A stretch of 64,000 nucleotides of DNA from Pseudomonas sp. KU26590 (lineage in GTDB: Bacteria; Pseudomonadota; Gammaproteobacteria; Pseudomonadales; Pseudomonadaceae): positions 4,183,501-4,247,500 of the forward strand of contig NZ_CP110644.1 of the NCBI RefSeq assembly GCF_026153515.1. Direction: 5' to 3'. Each line of letters begins with the position of its first letter. Within the stretch, counting starts at the first letter, position 1. The notes beneath the pieces were generated by a model that was not told where the DNA came from, did not search any database, and worked only from the letters and a program-made list of their open reading frames with translations. The position numbers were made by a program, and so were the translations under genes. Shown here one piece after another: positions 25,247-32,168 of this stretch.

Positions 25247-25551
25247 CACGCGCCTCCCGTAGGATGGATGCCGCTCACCCACGCCTTGACCTTCACTTCA
25301 ATCAAACCGAGGACAGGGTGTGCGAAGAAACCGAGCACTGGAATAAGGCCCGAACGATAGGCGTAGTCGACCGAAATGAACTCGCCGGCGACTTTGCCCA
25401 GGAAGAATGAGATGACCAGCTTGCCGAGGAACAACTTCCACTCGAAGCGCATGTCCGTGGACGGGGGCCAGAAGTAACTGGCCAACCCTCCGAACATGCC
25501 GAGCAGTCCGAATTGCGACCAGGCGAGGATGGCTATGAGGCTGAAATCCAC
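25246..25551 (-). CDS. Holin-like membrane protein
   Basis: 101 residues; GTG start with GAGGA seven bases upstream. Hydrophobic N-terminal segment (LIAILAWSQFGLLGMFGGLA) and further segments around KLVISFFLGKVAGEF and SGLIPVLGFFAHPVLGLIEV. First gene after the late promoter/terminator, the classic holin position in lambda. Similar proteins in Pseudomonas phages are annotated as holins. A second holin-like gene adjoins the endolysin at the other end of the late operon. Confidence 0.65.
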   Translation of the reverse strand: MDFSLIAILAWSQFGLLGMFGGLASYFWPPSTDMRFEWKLFLGKLVISFFLGKVAGEFISVDYAYRSGLIPVLGFFAHPVLGLIEVKVKAWVSGIHPTGGA

Positions 25552-25683
25552 TGCTCATTCCTCGTGGGCGCGCCTCGGGTTGTTCGTAGGCAGATGGTGA
25601 GGGCCTGAATAGGCCCACTTTGACCAAATCGGCTGCACCAGCACTCCCAGCTCGGAGCAATGGGTGTGGGAGAGCCGAAAACG

Positions 25684-25708
25684 AAAAACCCGGCACTAGG
25701 GCCGGGTT
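25684..25708 (-). terminator. Early-stop terminator of the late transcript (tR'-like)
   Basis: AACCCGGC/GCCGGGTT, a perfect 8-bp stem with a six-base loop; the last stem bases run into five T on the minus strand. It lies about 35 bases after the predicted late transcription start and before the holin genes, as lambda tR' does, so late expression would depend on the upstream Q-position gene. Confidence 0.75.
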
Positions 25709-25749
25709 AGATATCTGTGTGCGTCGGTGGAGAGTTGCGCACTATGGGA

Positions 25750-25778
25750 AATCTACTGATGAATCCCCACCATGTCAA
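25750..25778 (-). promoter_or_regulatory. Late promoter (P_R'-like)
   Basis: On the minus strand TTGACA (25778-25773), exactly 17 bases, then TAGATT (25755-25750). It starts four bases after the stop codon of the Q-position gene and points into the late operon through the terminator at 25684-25708. The arrangement is the same as lambda Q-P_R'-tR'. Confidence 0.75.
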
Positions 25779-25781
25779 TGT

Positions 25782-26459
25782 TTATGCTGCATTTTCCTCT
25801 TTTTCCGCGTGAATTACCTGCCATACGGGCTGTTGAGCCTGAATATCCACTTCATGAATTACCGCTTTGAGCTGTTCCCACAGATCCAGCCAGTCGCGAT
25901 TCCAGTGCTTTGGCTCGATCGTTACTCCGAAGAACGCCTGCATCTCAGCAGCAACCCTGGCCGGCCCCCATTCGGCAGCACCGGTCACCTCCCCCTTGTA
26001 GGACTGCAGCGCCATGGTTACCAGGTACTGAGCCTTCACCCGCTTGGCCGACGTGAGGTCAGGTAGTGCTGCCCTGGCCTGGATGATCAGCACCGCGTTC
26101 ATGACGTGCTGCATGGTCATGCATGGGTGATACAGGAAGTGCCCGAGTTGCTGCACTTGGAACGGCAGCGTGTCGATTGCGCGGAGCACCTTGCCGATCA
26201 TGGTGAGATGAGCGGCCCTGGCAGTAGACCGTCCGATGGGCGTGCCGCGCGTCTCGCTGATGCTGATTCGCTGACGAACGACTTTGATGCGCTCCTCTTT
26301 ATCGTCGCCAAGCGCTGCGAAAACAGCCTCGTGCCGACGCATACGCTGACCGGTCTTGATGGGTGCCGACTCCGCCTTGCTGATGGCGACGGCGCTGATG
26401 GATGCGTTGGATTCGTGCTGTGCATCGGTCCAAGCCTGACGCGCTCCGATAAGTCTCAT
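25782..26459 (-). CDS. Putative late antiterminator in the position of lambda Q
   Basis: 225 residues starting MRLIGARQAWTDAQ, mostly helical, ending DIQAQQPVWQVIHAEKEENA. I do not recognise a Q family from sequence alone. The case is positional: last gene of the early operon after ninB and ninG, followed directly by a consensus-like promoter and a terminator leading into late genes. It would modify RNA polymerase at the late promoter. The ATG overlaps the stop of a tiny upstream reading frame. If it is not Q, it is an uncharacterised phage regulator. Confidence 0.65.
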   Translation of the reverse strand: MRLIGARQAWTDAQHESNASISAVAISKAESAPIKTGQRMRRHEAVFAALGDDKEERIKVVRQRISISETRGTPIGRSTARAAHLTMIGKVLRAIDTLPFQVQQLGHFLYHPCMTMQHVMNAVLIIQARAALPDLTSAKRVKAQYLVTMALQSYKGEVTGAAEWGPARVAAEMQAFFGVTIEPKHWNRDWLDLWEQLKAVIHEVDIQAQQPVWQVIHAEKEENAA

Positions 26460-26539
26460 GCCGCTTCTCCCCTCTTCAATTCTCTGGTCAGTGCCCGGTA
26501 GTGCGCGGTCAGCGCCTTCAGGTCGTCGATCATCTTCAT
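26456..26539 (-). CDS. Tiny reading frame coupled to the Q-position gene (27 residues)
   Basis: MKMIDDLKALTAHYRALTRE and a short basic end; a single amphipathic helix. GAGG lies nine bases upstream and its TGA overlaps the next ATG. Good codon use for the genome, but too short to be sure. It may act only to couple translation. Confidence 0.45.
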   Translation of the reverse strand: MKMIDDLKALTAHYRALTRELKRGEAA

Positions 26540-26542
26540 CGC

Positions 26543-27175
26543 CTACGCCCTCGTGTGAGGAAGGTCGCGTGCGATCAGGTAATCGTTCCTCGCCTTCACT
26601 GCATCGTTTATGTCGTCGTAGCGGCCCAGGTTTATCTGCTTGCGCTTCCACTGAACTTTGGCGACCCACTTTCCAGCCTGGCGGTAAACACCCACATGCC
26701 CACTAGTGTTTTTGTCCGTGATACGGCGGTTGGCCGCTTGCACGTTGTAATCCACGTACCGGCAGTTGCTTGGCTCATACCCCTTCGAAGAATCCACTCG
26801 ATCCAACGTCAGTTGATCGGTGTATCCATTGGCGAGAGACCATTCCATGAACGGCTCGAAGCGCATCCATTCATCACAAAGATTCACGCCTGCGTACTTG
26901 TGAACCTCAGTGCCGCGAGGCTTCAGGCATCTACGCTTCATGTTTGCCCAAGTGACGTGCAGGCGACTGTTTGAGTTATTGAGCCCGTGCGTTGCGCGCC
27001 TTCTACCGCCCGCCTTATTTGCACATGCGATGCAGAGGCCGGTCATGACCTTGGCGCGCTCCATGCGAGTCTCGAATTCCGTCGAGCACTCGGGGCACCG
27101 AAAAACGCCAATTGCCCTTCTAGAGCCTGAAATCTCGGCCAAAGACTGCCGAAGCAGAATCACATTTCTGCCCAT
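26543..27175 (-). CDS. Free-standing homing endonuclease, HNH with AP2 domain
   Basis: 210 residues. A zinc-ribbon-like start (CPEC at 27-30, CIAC at 48-51) is followed by an HNH-type core (WANMKRRC, YAGVNLCDEWMRFEPFMEW, LTLDRVDSSKGYEPSNCRYV), and a C-terminal AP2-like DNA-binding part (SGHVGVYRQAGKWVAKVQW, LGRYDD) at residues 158-200. These are selfish nucleases that spread between phage genomes. It overlaps the 3' end of ninG by 16 bases and separates it from the Q-position gene. Confidence 0.85.
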   Translation of the reverse strand: MGRNVILLRQSLAEISGSRRAIGVFRCPECSTEFETRMERAKVMTGLCIACANKAGGRRRATHGLNNSNSRLHVTWANMKRRCLKPRGTEVHKYAGVNLCDEWMRFEPFMEWSLANGYTDQLTLDRVDSSKGYEPSNCRYVDYNVQAANRRITDKNTSGHVGVYRQAGKWVAKVQWKRKQINLGRYDDINDAVKARNDYLIARDLPHTRA

Positions 27176-27786
27176 GAGATAGCCCCCTCATTGCGCTCCT
27201 CAAGTCGCTTGGACTTTTTGGTGAAAATCGCTTTAAGCCGCTTCAGGTATGGGATGTCATGCCGGGCTATCGCTTGGTTGCACTCCAACCAGTCGACGCG
27301 CTCTTGCCCGATCTTCTCGATCAGCGCAGGCCTATACCCAGCGAGATTCCCGCTGAGGTGCGAATTGCATTGAGAGCAGGATTTGTTCATGTTCCAGAGG
27401 TTGAAGCGGATGTGCGGCGCGGCACCGACACTGCGAAAATGCGAGCAGTGCCACTGACCGCCCCATGTCGCCGGTTTTGAGCAACTGATGCAGCCAAGGT
27501 GGGCGTCGCGCAGGCGGACGTAACGGTTGATGACTGCTTGCGCCTCCTTCGCGTAATCGGATTTGCTCTTCAGCTTCTCCTTGCGCACCTTGATCTCTTT
27601 GCGCTCGACCTGAGCCAGTGACTTGCGAGCCCGGTCCTGATTCGCCGGAGCGATAGCCAGGCCGCACGCCCAGCCGCAGACCTTCTGCCCCAGCTTGGCC
27701 GGTACGAACTTGGTGGCGCACTCCGGGTTGGCGCAGGTCTTTGGTTTGCGCGCCGGCGGCGAGCTCACCGCTGCCCTGGCGATCAC
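27160..27786 (-). CDS. ninG: NinG/Rap-type recombination endonuclease
   Basis: 208 residues, GTG start that overlaps the upstream stop. N-terminal KTCANPECATKFVPAK with a Cys cluster, a basic coiled middle, then CISCSKPATWGGQWHCSHFR and NMNKSCSQCNSHLSGN, which form the zinc/HNH-like core of lambda NinG (Rap), a Holliday-junction nuclease that aids phage recombination. It is in the nin position downstream of ninB. Confidence 0.9.
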   Translation of the reverse strand: MIARAAVSSPPARKPKTCANPECATKFVPAKLGQKVCGWACGLAIAPANQDRARKSLAQVERKEIKVRKEKLKSKSDYAKEAQAVINRYVRLRDAHLGCISCSKPATWGGQWHCSHFRSVGAAPHIRFNLWNMNKSCSQCNSHLSGNLAGYRPALIEKIGQERVDWLECNQAIARHDIPYLKRLKAIFTKKSKRLEERNEGAISWAEM

Positions 27787-27881
27787 AGGCCACCTCCGAA
27801 TTGATGCGCTGCCGGATTCGAGCGGTAGCCGTGCTCGAGCAGAATCGCTGCGAGGCTGATGAGGGCCTTAATGGTCTTCAT
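27783..27881 (-). CDS. Small hydrophobic protein between ninG and its upstream neighbour (32 residues)
   Basis: MKTIKALISLAAILLEHGYR plus a short tail. The ATG overlaps the upstream stop and the stop overlaps the ninG GTG (four bases each), with GAGG seven bases before the ATG. This coupling and spacing support a real gene despite the length. Function not recognised. Confidence 0.55.
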   Translation of the reverse strand: MKTIKALISLAAILLEHGYRSNPAAHQFGGGL

Positions 27882-28189
27882 GCTGGCACCTCGCGGGACT
27901 TGGCTTGTTCTGGCGCGAAGCTGCCCCGGAGTGGAATCAGGAATCGATCTTCGATCAGGTCAAGACCTGCATCTTCTGGGTCTGGAGAATCGTTTTCGAT
28001 TGATGGGCCCTCTACCAGCCACATAACGTCATCACCCAGATAGAGATATCGCGCGTCGTTGTGCGGGTTGTTGACCGTGTCGCCCGGCTTGGCCAAGCAA
28101 ACTATCGTGCATGCCCGGCCGGTGTTGAAGGGTGGATGGTTGCCACCGATGATCAGCGCCATATCGCCCGGCTTGAATTGATGGCTCAT
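27878..28189 (-). CDS. Hypothetical nin-region protein
   Basis: 103 residues, MSHQFKPGDMALIIGGNHPP then an SH3-like pattern (GRACTIVCLAKPGDTVN, YLYLGDDVMWLVEGP). Small beta-barrel type protein common in phage early regions. ATG 28189 overlaps the ninB stop and has GGAGG nine bases upstream. Function unknown. Confidence 0.65.
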   Translation of the reverse strand: MSHQFKPGDMALIIGGNHPPFNTGRACTIVCLAKPGDTVNNPHNDARYLYLGDDVMWLVEGPSIENDSPDPEDAGLDLIEDRFLIPLRGSFAPEQAKSREVPA

Positions 28190-28587
28190 CAGTACCGGCC
28201 CTCCCAAAGATCAACCTGCGACCACTTCACGCCCTGCTCTGCGCCGAAGGCATGGATGACTTCGAACAGATCGCTGAACCACTTCTGCGACTGCTTACGG
28301 GTGGATATACCCAGCACGACGAACCCGCCGTCGAGCCCGGGCACCGCGCGCTGCTTCTCGACCGAAGCGCTGAAGATGTGCTTCCAGTCTTCGTCCGACA
28401 GTTTCTTGCCGTACCACTCGACCTGCTGGGAGACGTCGCGGAGCATTGCCCACATCTTGCGGTTGCTGACGTCGGGACGCTTCTCGTCCTTGATCACGAC
28501 CAGCTTTGGCTTCGTCAGGTCGGTGGCGTGCAGGTAGCCCATGATGCGGGCGATATCGCCTACGGATTTGAGTGCGAACTCTGTCAT
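28189..28587 (-). CDS. ninB: NinB-type recombination protein
   Basis: 132 residues; KPKLVVIKDEKRPDVSNRKM, MLRDVSQQVEWYGKKLSDED and the C-terminal DLFEVIHAFGAEQGVKWS match the NinB/Orf family, which loads recombination proteins onto single-stranded DNA in place of host RecFOR. It lies in the nin region, coupled to small neighbours on both sides. Confidence 0.85.
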   Translation of the reverse strand: MTEFALKSVGDIARIMGYLHATDLTKPKLVVIKDEKRPDVSNRKMWAMLRDVSQQVEWYGKKLSDEDWKHIFSASVEKQRAVPGLDGGFVVLGISTRKQSQKWFSDLFEVIHAFGAEQGVKWSQVDLWEGRY

Positions 28588-28673
28588 CGCGCACCCCCAA
28601 ACCAGTACGTCTCACGGCCGTTGGTGTAGACGGTCTGTTCCTTCAGCAGGGTTTTGAGTTGGGACCAGGTCAT
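28584..28673 (-). CDS. Tiny reading frame upstream of ninB (29 residues)
   Basis: MTWSQLKTLLKEQTVYTNGR then ETYWFGGAR. Both ends overlap the neighbours by four bases (ATGA). GGGGA lies seven bases upstream. Plausible as a real coupled gene; no family seen. Confidence 0.5.
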   Translation of the reverse strand: MTWSQLKTLLKEQTVYTNGRETYWFGGAR

Positions 28674-29140
28674 GGCTGTTCCCCGCAGAGAGCTGCATAG
28701 GCGTAAGCGATCTGCGCGTCGGCCTGAGCGAACTCAATGATGAATTTGCGTAGAGTCGCATTCTCGATCTTCAGGCGGTCGCACTCACCGATGAACTTGT
28801 CTTTGCGATCCACTGCGGCGTTGTAATCCGATATCGCTTCGACTTGGTCCTTGCGCAGCCGCACGATCTCATCCGCCTGCGCCTGATTGTGCGAAGTCAG
28901 ATCATCGCAGCGCTTGCGGAGGATGTCGGCGACGTGCATGCCGACCTCTTGACCGGCAGGATCAGGGCGAACCCAATCCGTCTTGTCGCTGAACTCCTTG
29001 TAGGCGGTCTCGAAGCGCTGGAGGCGTTCGATCTCGGCAAGCAGGCCCTGCGCGCAGGAATGAAACTGCATGCGGGACAGCTTGCTCGACATTGCCAGAT
29101 GCAAAGGCATGCCGATGATTCCTCTGGTGACTTCGCTCAT
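28670..29140 (-). CDS. Hypothetical early protein with coiled coil
   Basis: 156 residues from ATG 29140 (MSEVTRGIIGMPLHLAMSSK). Helical, with a coiled-coil stretch (QADEIVRLRKDQVEAISDYN, then DRLKIENATLRKF). ATGA overlaps on both ends. Not recognised. Confidence 0.65.
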   Translation of the reverse strand: MSEVTRGIIGMPLHLAMSSKLSRMQFHSCAQGLLAEIERLQRFETAYKEFSDKTDWVRPDPAGQEVGMHVADILRKRCDDLTSHNQAQADEIVRLRKDQVEAISDYNAAVDRKDKFIGECDRLKIENATLRKFIIEFAQADAQIAYAYAALCGEQP

Positions 29141-29424
29141 GACTTCACCTTCAGGCCAGCGGCCTCCAGACATGCCCTGTCGTATACGGACGTCTTCTTG
29201 CACATCCGATCGTCGATCTTCTCTGAATAATCGAGATCCCAGACCGCCTTCCCGCCACCACAAGCGGCGTAGTCACCGATAACAGCGAAGGGTTCAGGCA
29301 GCTCAATCACCAGCGCCTCACGGGAGGCCTTCCACGCACTGAATAAGTGATCCTTGACGTCGGCGTAGCATTCGCCCCAGAACTGGTTGGCGAACCACTC
29401 GTTGAATTCTTCACGACTGCTCAT
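29137..29424 (-). CDS. Hypothetical early protein
   Basis: 95 residues starting MSSREEFNEWFANQFWGECY, with an N-terminal motif (EEFNEWF...AWKAS) repeated in several phage early genes of this region, including the gene at 30037-30534 (DQFEAWI...AWQAS). This suggests a duplicated family of small early proteins. Function unknown. Confidence 0.6.
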   Translation of the reverse strand: MSSREEFNEWFANQFWGECYADVKDHLFSAWKASREALVIELPEPFAVIGDYAACGGGKAVWDLDYSEKIDDRMCKKTSVYDRACLEAAGLKVKS

Positions 29425-29540
29425 TTGAAGGGCGTCTCCTGCGGCAACGGCTTCACAACCGTCTCAACTCTGTGCCCGGTGCCGACTGCGGCTACCAGGG
29501 TTATGGCTGCTATGCAGATCCAGATTCGGGAGGTGGTCAT
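29421..29540 (-). CDS. Small membrane peptide (39 residues)
   Basis: MTTSRIWICIAAITLVAAVG is a single membrane segment, then a short polar tail. Overlaps both neighbours by four bases. Short, but coupling and hydrophobic design support it. Function unknown. Confidence 0.5.
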   Translation of the reverse strand: MTTSRIWICIAAITLVAAVGTGHRVETVVKPLPQETPFK

Positions 29541-30040
29541 GGCTTGATCCCTCGAATGCTTGAAGCCAACCCGTCCCACTCCTCGACCATTTCGTCCCCA
29601 TTCCCAGGGAATTCGGTGGTTCCGGTGTCGTGGTCGTAGATGCCGTGCTCGCTGACGTATTCAGCGATGCGGTTATCGATCAGCTTGGCGGCAGCTTCCG
29701 TGCCGGCCTTGAAGCCAGCGCCCGTCAATTGCATGAAGCTGAGGTCGATGAAGCACTCGCCGAACTGAATCCCGATGGTTTGCACCAACCGGCCGTGCGG
29801 CGCTGGCGTCAGTTCGCCAATGCGGCGTATGGCAAAGGTTGACTCGATGGCGGTGATGACCACTTCTGGCTCAGAAGGGCTTTCAACCCAGGGCACAGCG
29901 ACCAGATCCATGTCGCGGGCCAGCGAACCGTGCACCGCAAGCGCGTAACCGTTCGAGCGGGCAATTTCTGCCAATCGGGGGTACAGGCACATGTAGGTCG
30001 GTGCGTTATTCGGCTTTGGTTTTGTAGTCAGGTCGCTCAT
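29537..30040 (-). CDS. Nucleotidyltransferase-like early protein
   Basis: 167 residues. YALAVHGSLARDMDLVAVPW at about residues 32-51 fits the GS-x(n)-DxD pattern of the nucleotidyltransferase fold (GS at 38-39, Asp 43 and 45). A third acidic residue may come from the GECFIDLSF strand. Similar small proteins occur in Pseudomonas phages without known function. Substrate unknown; the fold assignment is by motif only. Confidence 0.6.
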   Translation of the reverse strand: MSDLTTKPKPNNAPTYMCLYPRLAEIARSNGYALAVHGSLARDMDLVAVPWVESPSEPEVVITAIESTFAIRRIGELTPAPHGRLVQTIGIQFGECFIDLSFMQLTGAGFKAGTEAAAKLIDNRIAEYVSEHGIYDHDTGTTEFPGNGDEMVEEWDGLASSIRGIKP

Positions 30041-30534
30041 GACAGTGACTCCTTGGCCTTGGCTGCCTTTTGCTCTTGGCGTTCGCGATGACGCTGCAGG
30101 GGTCCATCTGGCAAGTCAGCGATTTGGTTGCAAGCTGCGCACAGCACATCACCCAGCGCCTTATGCGCTTTCGGAATAAACATGGTGTAGCGGCTGCCTT
30201 CCGGGCGGTATTGGGCAAGAGCGAGCTGGTAGCAGAGCTTCGAGGCATCGTCCAAACCGCTATTGCGCCCGTTGGCGAATGCCTTCTTGTTGTCGCGCTT
30301 GAGCATTTCGTTTTCGGTTTTCAGCGCCCTGCGATCCTCAAGAAGAACTGCGTAAGAAAGATCGCCGCCGCTGATAGGTGCGTTACTGGACGCTTGCCAA
30401 GCCGCCCAGCTGCCGTTCAGGAAATGCTTGTCTCGGCCGGCGTACCAATCGCGCTCGCGGACTATGCGGATTACCCGGTTCTCACGCGCAGCGTCGGCGG
30501 TGATCCACGCCTCAAATTGATCGCGACTGGTCAT
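30037..30534 (-). CDS. Hypothetical early protein
   Basis: 165 residues, starting MTSRDQFEAWITADAARENR. The N terminus shares the EF/QFEAW ... AW.AS pattern with the gene at 29137. The middle is coiled coil (LLEDRRALKTENEMLKRDNK). Basic C terminus. Overlaps neighbours. Not recognised. Confidence 0.6.
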   Translation of the reverse strand: MTSRDQFEAWITADAARENRVIRIVRERDWYAGRDKHFLNGSWAAWQASSNAPISGGDLSYAVLLEDRRALKTENEMLKRDNKKAFANGRNSGLDDASKLCYQLALAQYRPEGSRYTMFIPKAHKALGDVLCAACNQIADLPDGPLQRHRERQEQKAAKAKESLS

Positions 30535-30971
30535 GGCTTCACCTCCGGCTCTTCCGGATATGGCATCCAAAGAATTGGCGTCTCTAATCCATCCATGCGA
30601 TCCACCCCCCAATGACCGAACCCAAAGGCGTCGATGCGGAATTGCGCTTCCTCGCCGCCGTCCCACTCGTCTCGCTCTTTGTCTGTCATGAACGAATCGG
30701 CATCAGTCAGACGGCCGGGAATTACGCCGTTGCGCTCATTGAAGAACAGGACATCGACGTGCTTAGGGCAGGTTTCCATGGGCTGCCATTTGCTTTTGGA
30801 TGCCTCCCACGCCATTAGAGCCAGTCGAAGTGAGGGGTCAGCAAAGCTGCCATCGTCACGCAACCAGTCCAGATTCAGGCGCGCCTGCGACTCGATGCCT
30901 TTTCCCAGCAGGTCGATCATCGCTGCCAGATACCAGTCGGTGAACTCGGCTTTCATGTTCGAATCGCTCAT
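30531..30971 (-). CDS. Hypothetical early protein with DUF551-like C terminus
   Basis: 146 residues from ATG 30971. N-terminal EFTDWYLAAMIDLLGKGIES then KSKWQPMETCPKHVDVLFF and a final ETPILWMPYPEEPEVKP; the W-P-M-E ... W-M-P-P-E layout is shared with the DUF551-type gene at 37972. Function unknown. Confidence 0.6.
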   Translation of the reverse strand: MSDSNMKAEFTDWYLAAMIDLLGKGIESQARLNLDWLRDDGSFADPSLRLALMAWEASKSKWQPMETCPKHVDVLFFNERNGVIPGRLTDADSFMTDKERDEWDGGEEAQFRIDAFGFGHWGVDRMDGLETPILWMPYPEEPEVKP

Positions 30972-31159
30972 ACGCACCCCCGAATCACAGCGACCTTGGT
31001 GTCCACAACCATGTGCTGCGCCCGCTTCTGCGTGCCGTCCCGACGCACAAGGCGCGCATCGGCTCCCTTGATCAGCCTTACGATGTCTCGGTTGATCTCG
31101 ACGACCTGAAAGCCTTCGGACTTGAGGGTGTTTACGGTTTGGGTTTGGATGGGGGTCAT
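30968..31159 (-). CDS. Hypothetical small early protein
   Basis: 63 residues, MTPIQTQTVNTLKSEGFQVV, beta-alpha pattern, basic. Overlaps the next gene by four bases. Not recognised. Confidence 0.55.
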   Translation of the reverse strand: MTPIQTQTVNTLKSEGFQVVEINRDIVRLIKGADARLVRRDGTQKRAQHMVVDTKVAVIRGCV

Positions 31160-31350
31160 TGGGCTGCCTCCTCGGCTTCCGCACGATCAATCAGGGAGTC
31201 GAGGCGAGACATCGACAGGGCGAGCATCTGGTCGTAATCCTCGTCGCTCAGGACCGGGACGCTCACATAACGAACCCGGTGATTTGTCATGGTCACGGCC
31301 ATTTCGAGGGCTTTTCGCGCCTCCACTGGTGTTGCGAGTCGGACAGCCAT
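31156..31350 (-). CDS. Hypothetical small early protein
   Basis: 64 residues; MAVRLATPVEARKALEMAVT then a C-terminal helix (MSRLDSLIDRAEAEEAAQ). Stop/start overlaps with both neighbours, so it is part of the replication operon. Not recognised. Confidence 0.55.
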   Translation of the reverse strand: MAVRLATPVEARKALEMAVTMTNHRVRYVSVPVLSDEDYDQMLALSMSRLDSLIDRAEAEEAAQ

Positions 31351-32168
31351 TACGAAGCCCTCCGTGGCAGCCGCGCCGAGGCGCCTTCGAACACAAGGCC
31401 AATGCCGCGCCCTTCCCTCAGCCGATCCACGCTGCGGTCGCCCAGCACGGTGCCGAGCTCCTTGGCGTCGATGTTGGAGATCACGATGGTGGGCAGTTGT
31501 TCCTCGTACCGGCCGTTGATCACAGCGAACAGGGTCGCCAGCTCGAACTCGGTCGGCTTGGTCGCGCCCACTTCGTCGATGATCAGCAGCGATGGCTGGG
31601 ACAGACTGACGAACGCCTCGGCCTCGGTGTATTCGGCCTTGTCGCCGTAGCTGCCCTTGATGAACTGGAGCAACCCGCCGACGGTGCGGTAAACCGCTGT
31701 GGCTTTGTGCTTCAGGATCACTGCGCAGGCGATAGCGGTTGCGAGATGCGTTTTGCCAGTGCCTGGGGTGCCGGTCATCACGATGCAGCGGCCATCAGCC
31801 AGGTGCTGCGGGAAGTTTTCGGCGTACTCGATGCACTTGGCGAGGTTGGCCTGCTGCCCAGGCGTATCAGCGAGGAAGTCCTCGAAGGTCTTACCCATGA
31901 ACCGGCGAGGGATCAGGGACGACCCCAGCTTGCGCTCCAGACGACTTTCGGCAATCCGGGCATACATCGCCCGCTGTTCCTCCTGATCGTTTCGCAGACG
32001 AGCTTCAGCGGCGCAGCCGGGGCAACCGGAGGGGGCTTCCGAATTCTTGTGAACGATCGATGCGTAGGCCCCGTGGGTTGCGCATTCGGCCGCCTGCTTG
32101 GAGACAACACCGAAGCGCTGCTCAAGGTGGCTGATGGTCAGATCGATGTTCAGGGCTTCAGAATTCAT
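31350..32168 (-). CDS. DnaC-type helicase loader ATPase
   Basis: 272 residues from ATG 32168. N-terminal Cys cluster (ECATHGAYASIV ... GCPGCAAEA), then the AAA+ core with TGTPGTGKTHLATAIA (Walker A), LLIIDEVGA (Walker B) and the sensor TIVISNIDA. Loads the replicative helicase at the phage origin together with the O-like protein whose gene it overlaps by 11 bases. The C-terminal arginine-rich SVDRLREGRGI is typical of the IstB/DnaC family. Confidence 0.88.
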   Translation of the reverse strand: MNSEALNIDLTISHLEQRFGVVSKQAAECATHGAYASIVHKNSEAPSGCPGCAAEARLRNDQEEQRAMYARIAESRLERKLGSSLIPRRFMGKTFEDFLADTPGQQANLAKCIEYAENFPQHLADGRCIVMTGTPGTGKTHLATAIACAVILKHKATAVYRTVGGLLQFIKGSYGDKAEYTEAEAFVSLSQPSLLIIDEVGATKPTEFELATLFAVINGRYEEQLPTIVISNIDAKELGTVLGDRSVDRLREGRGIGLVFEGASARLPRRAS

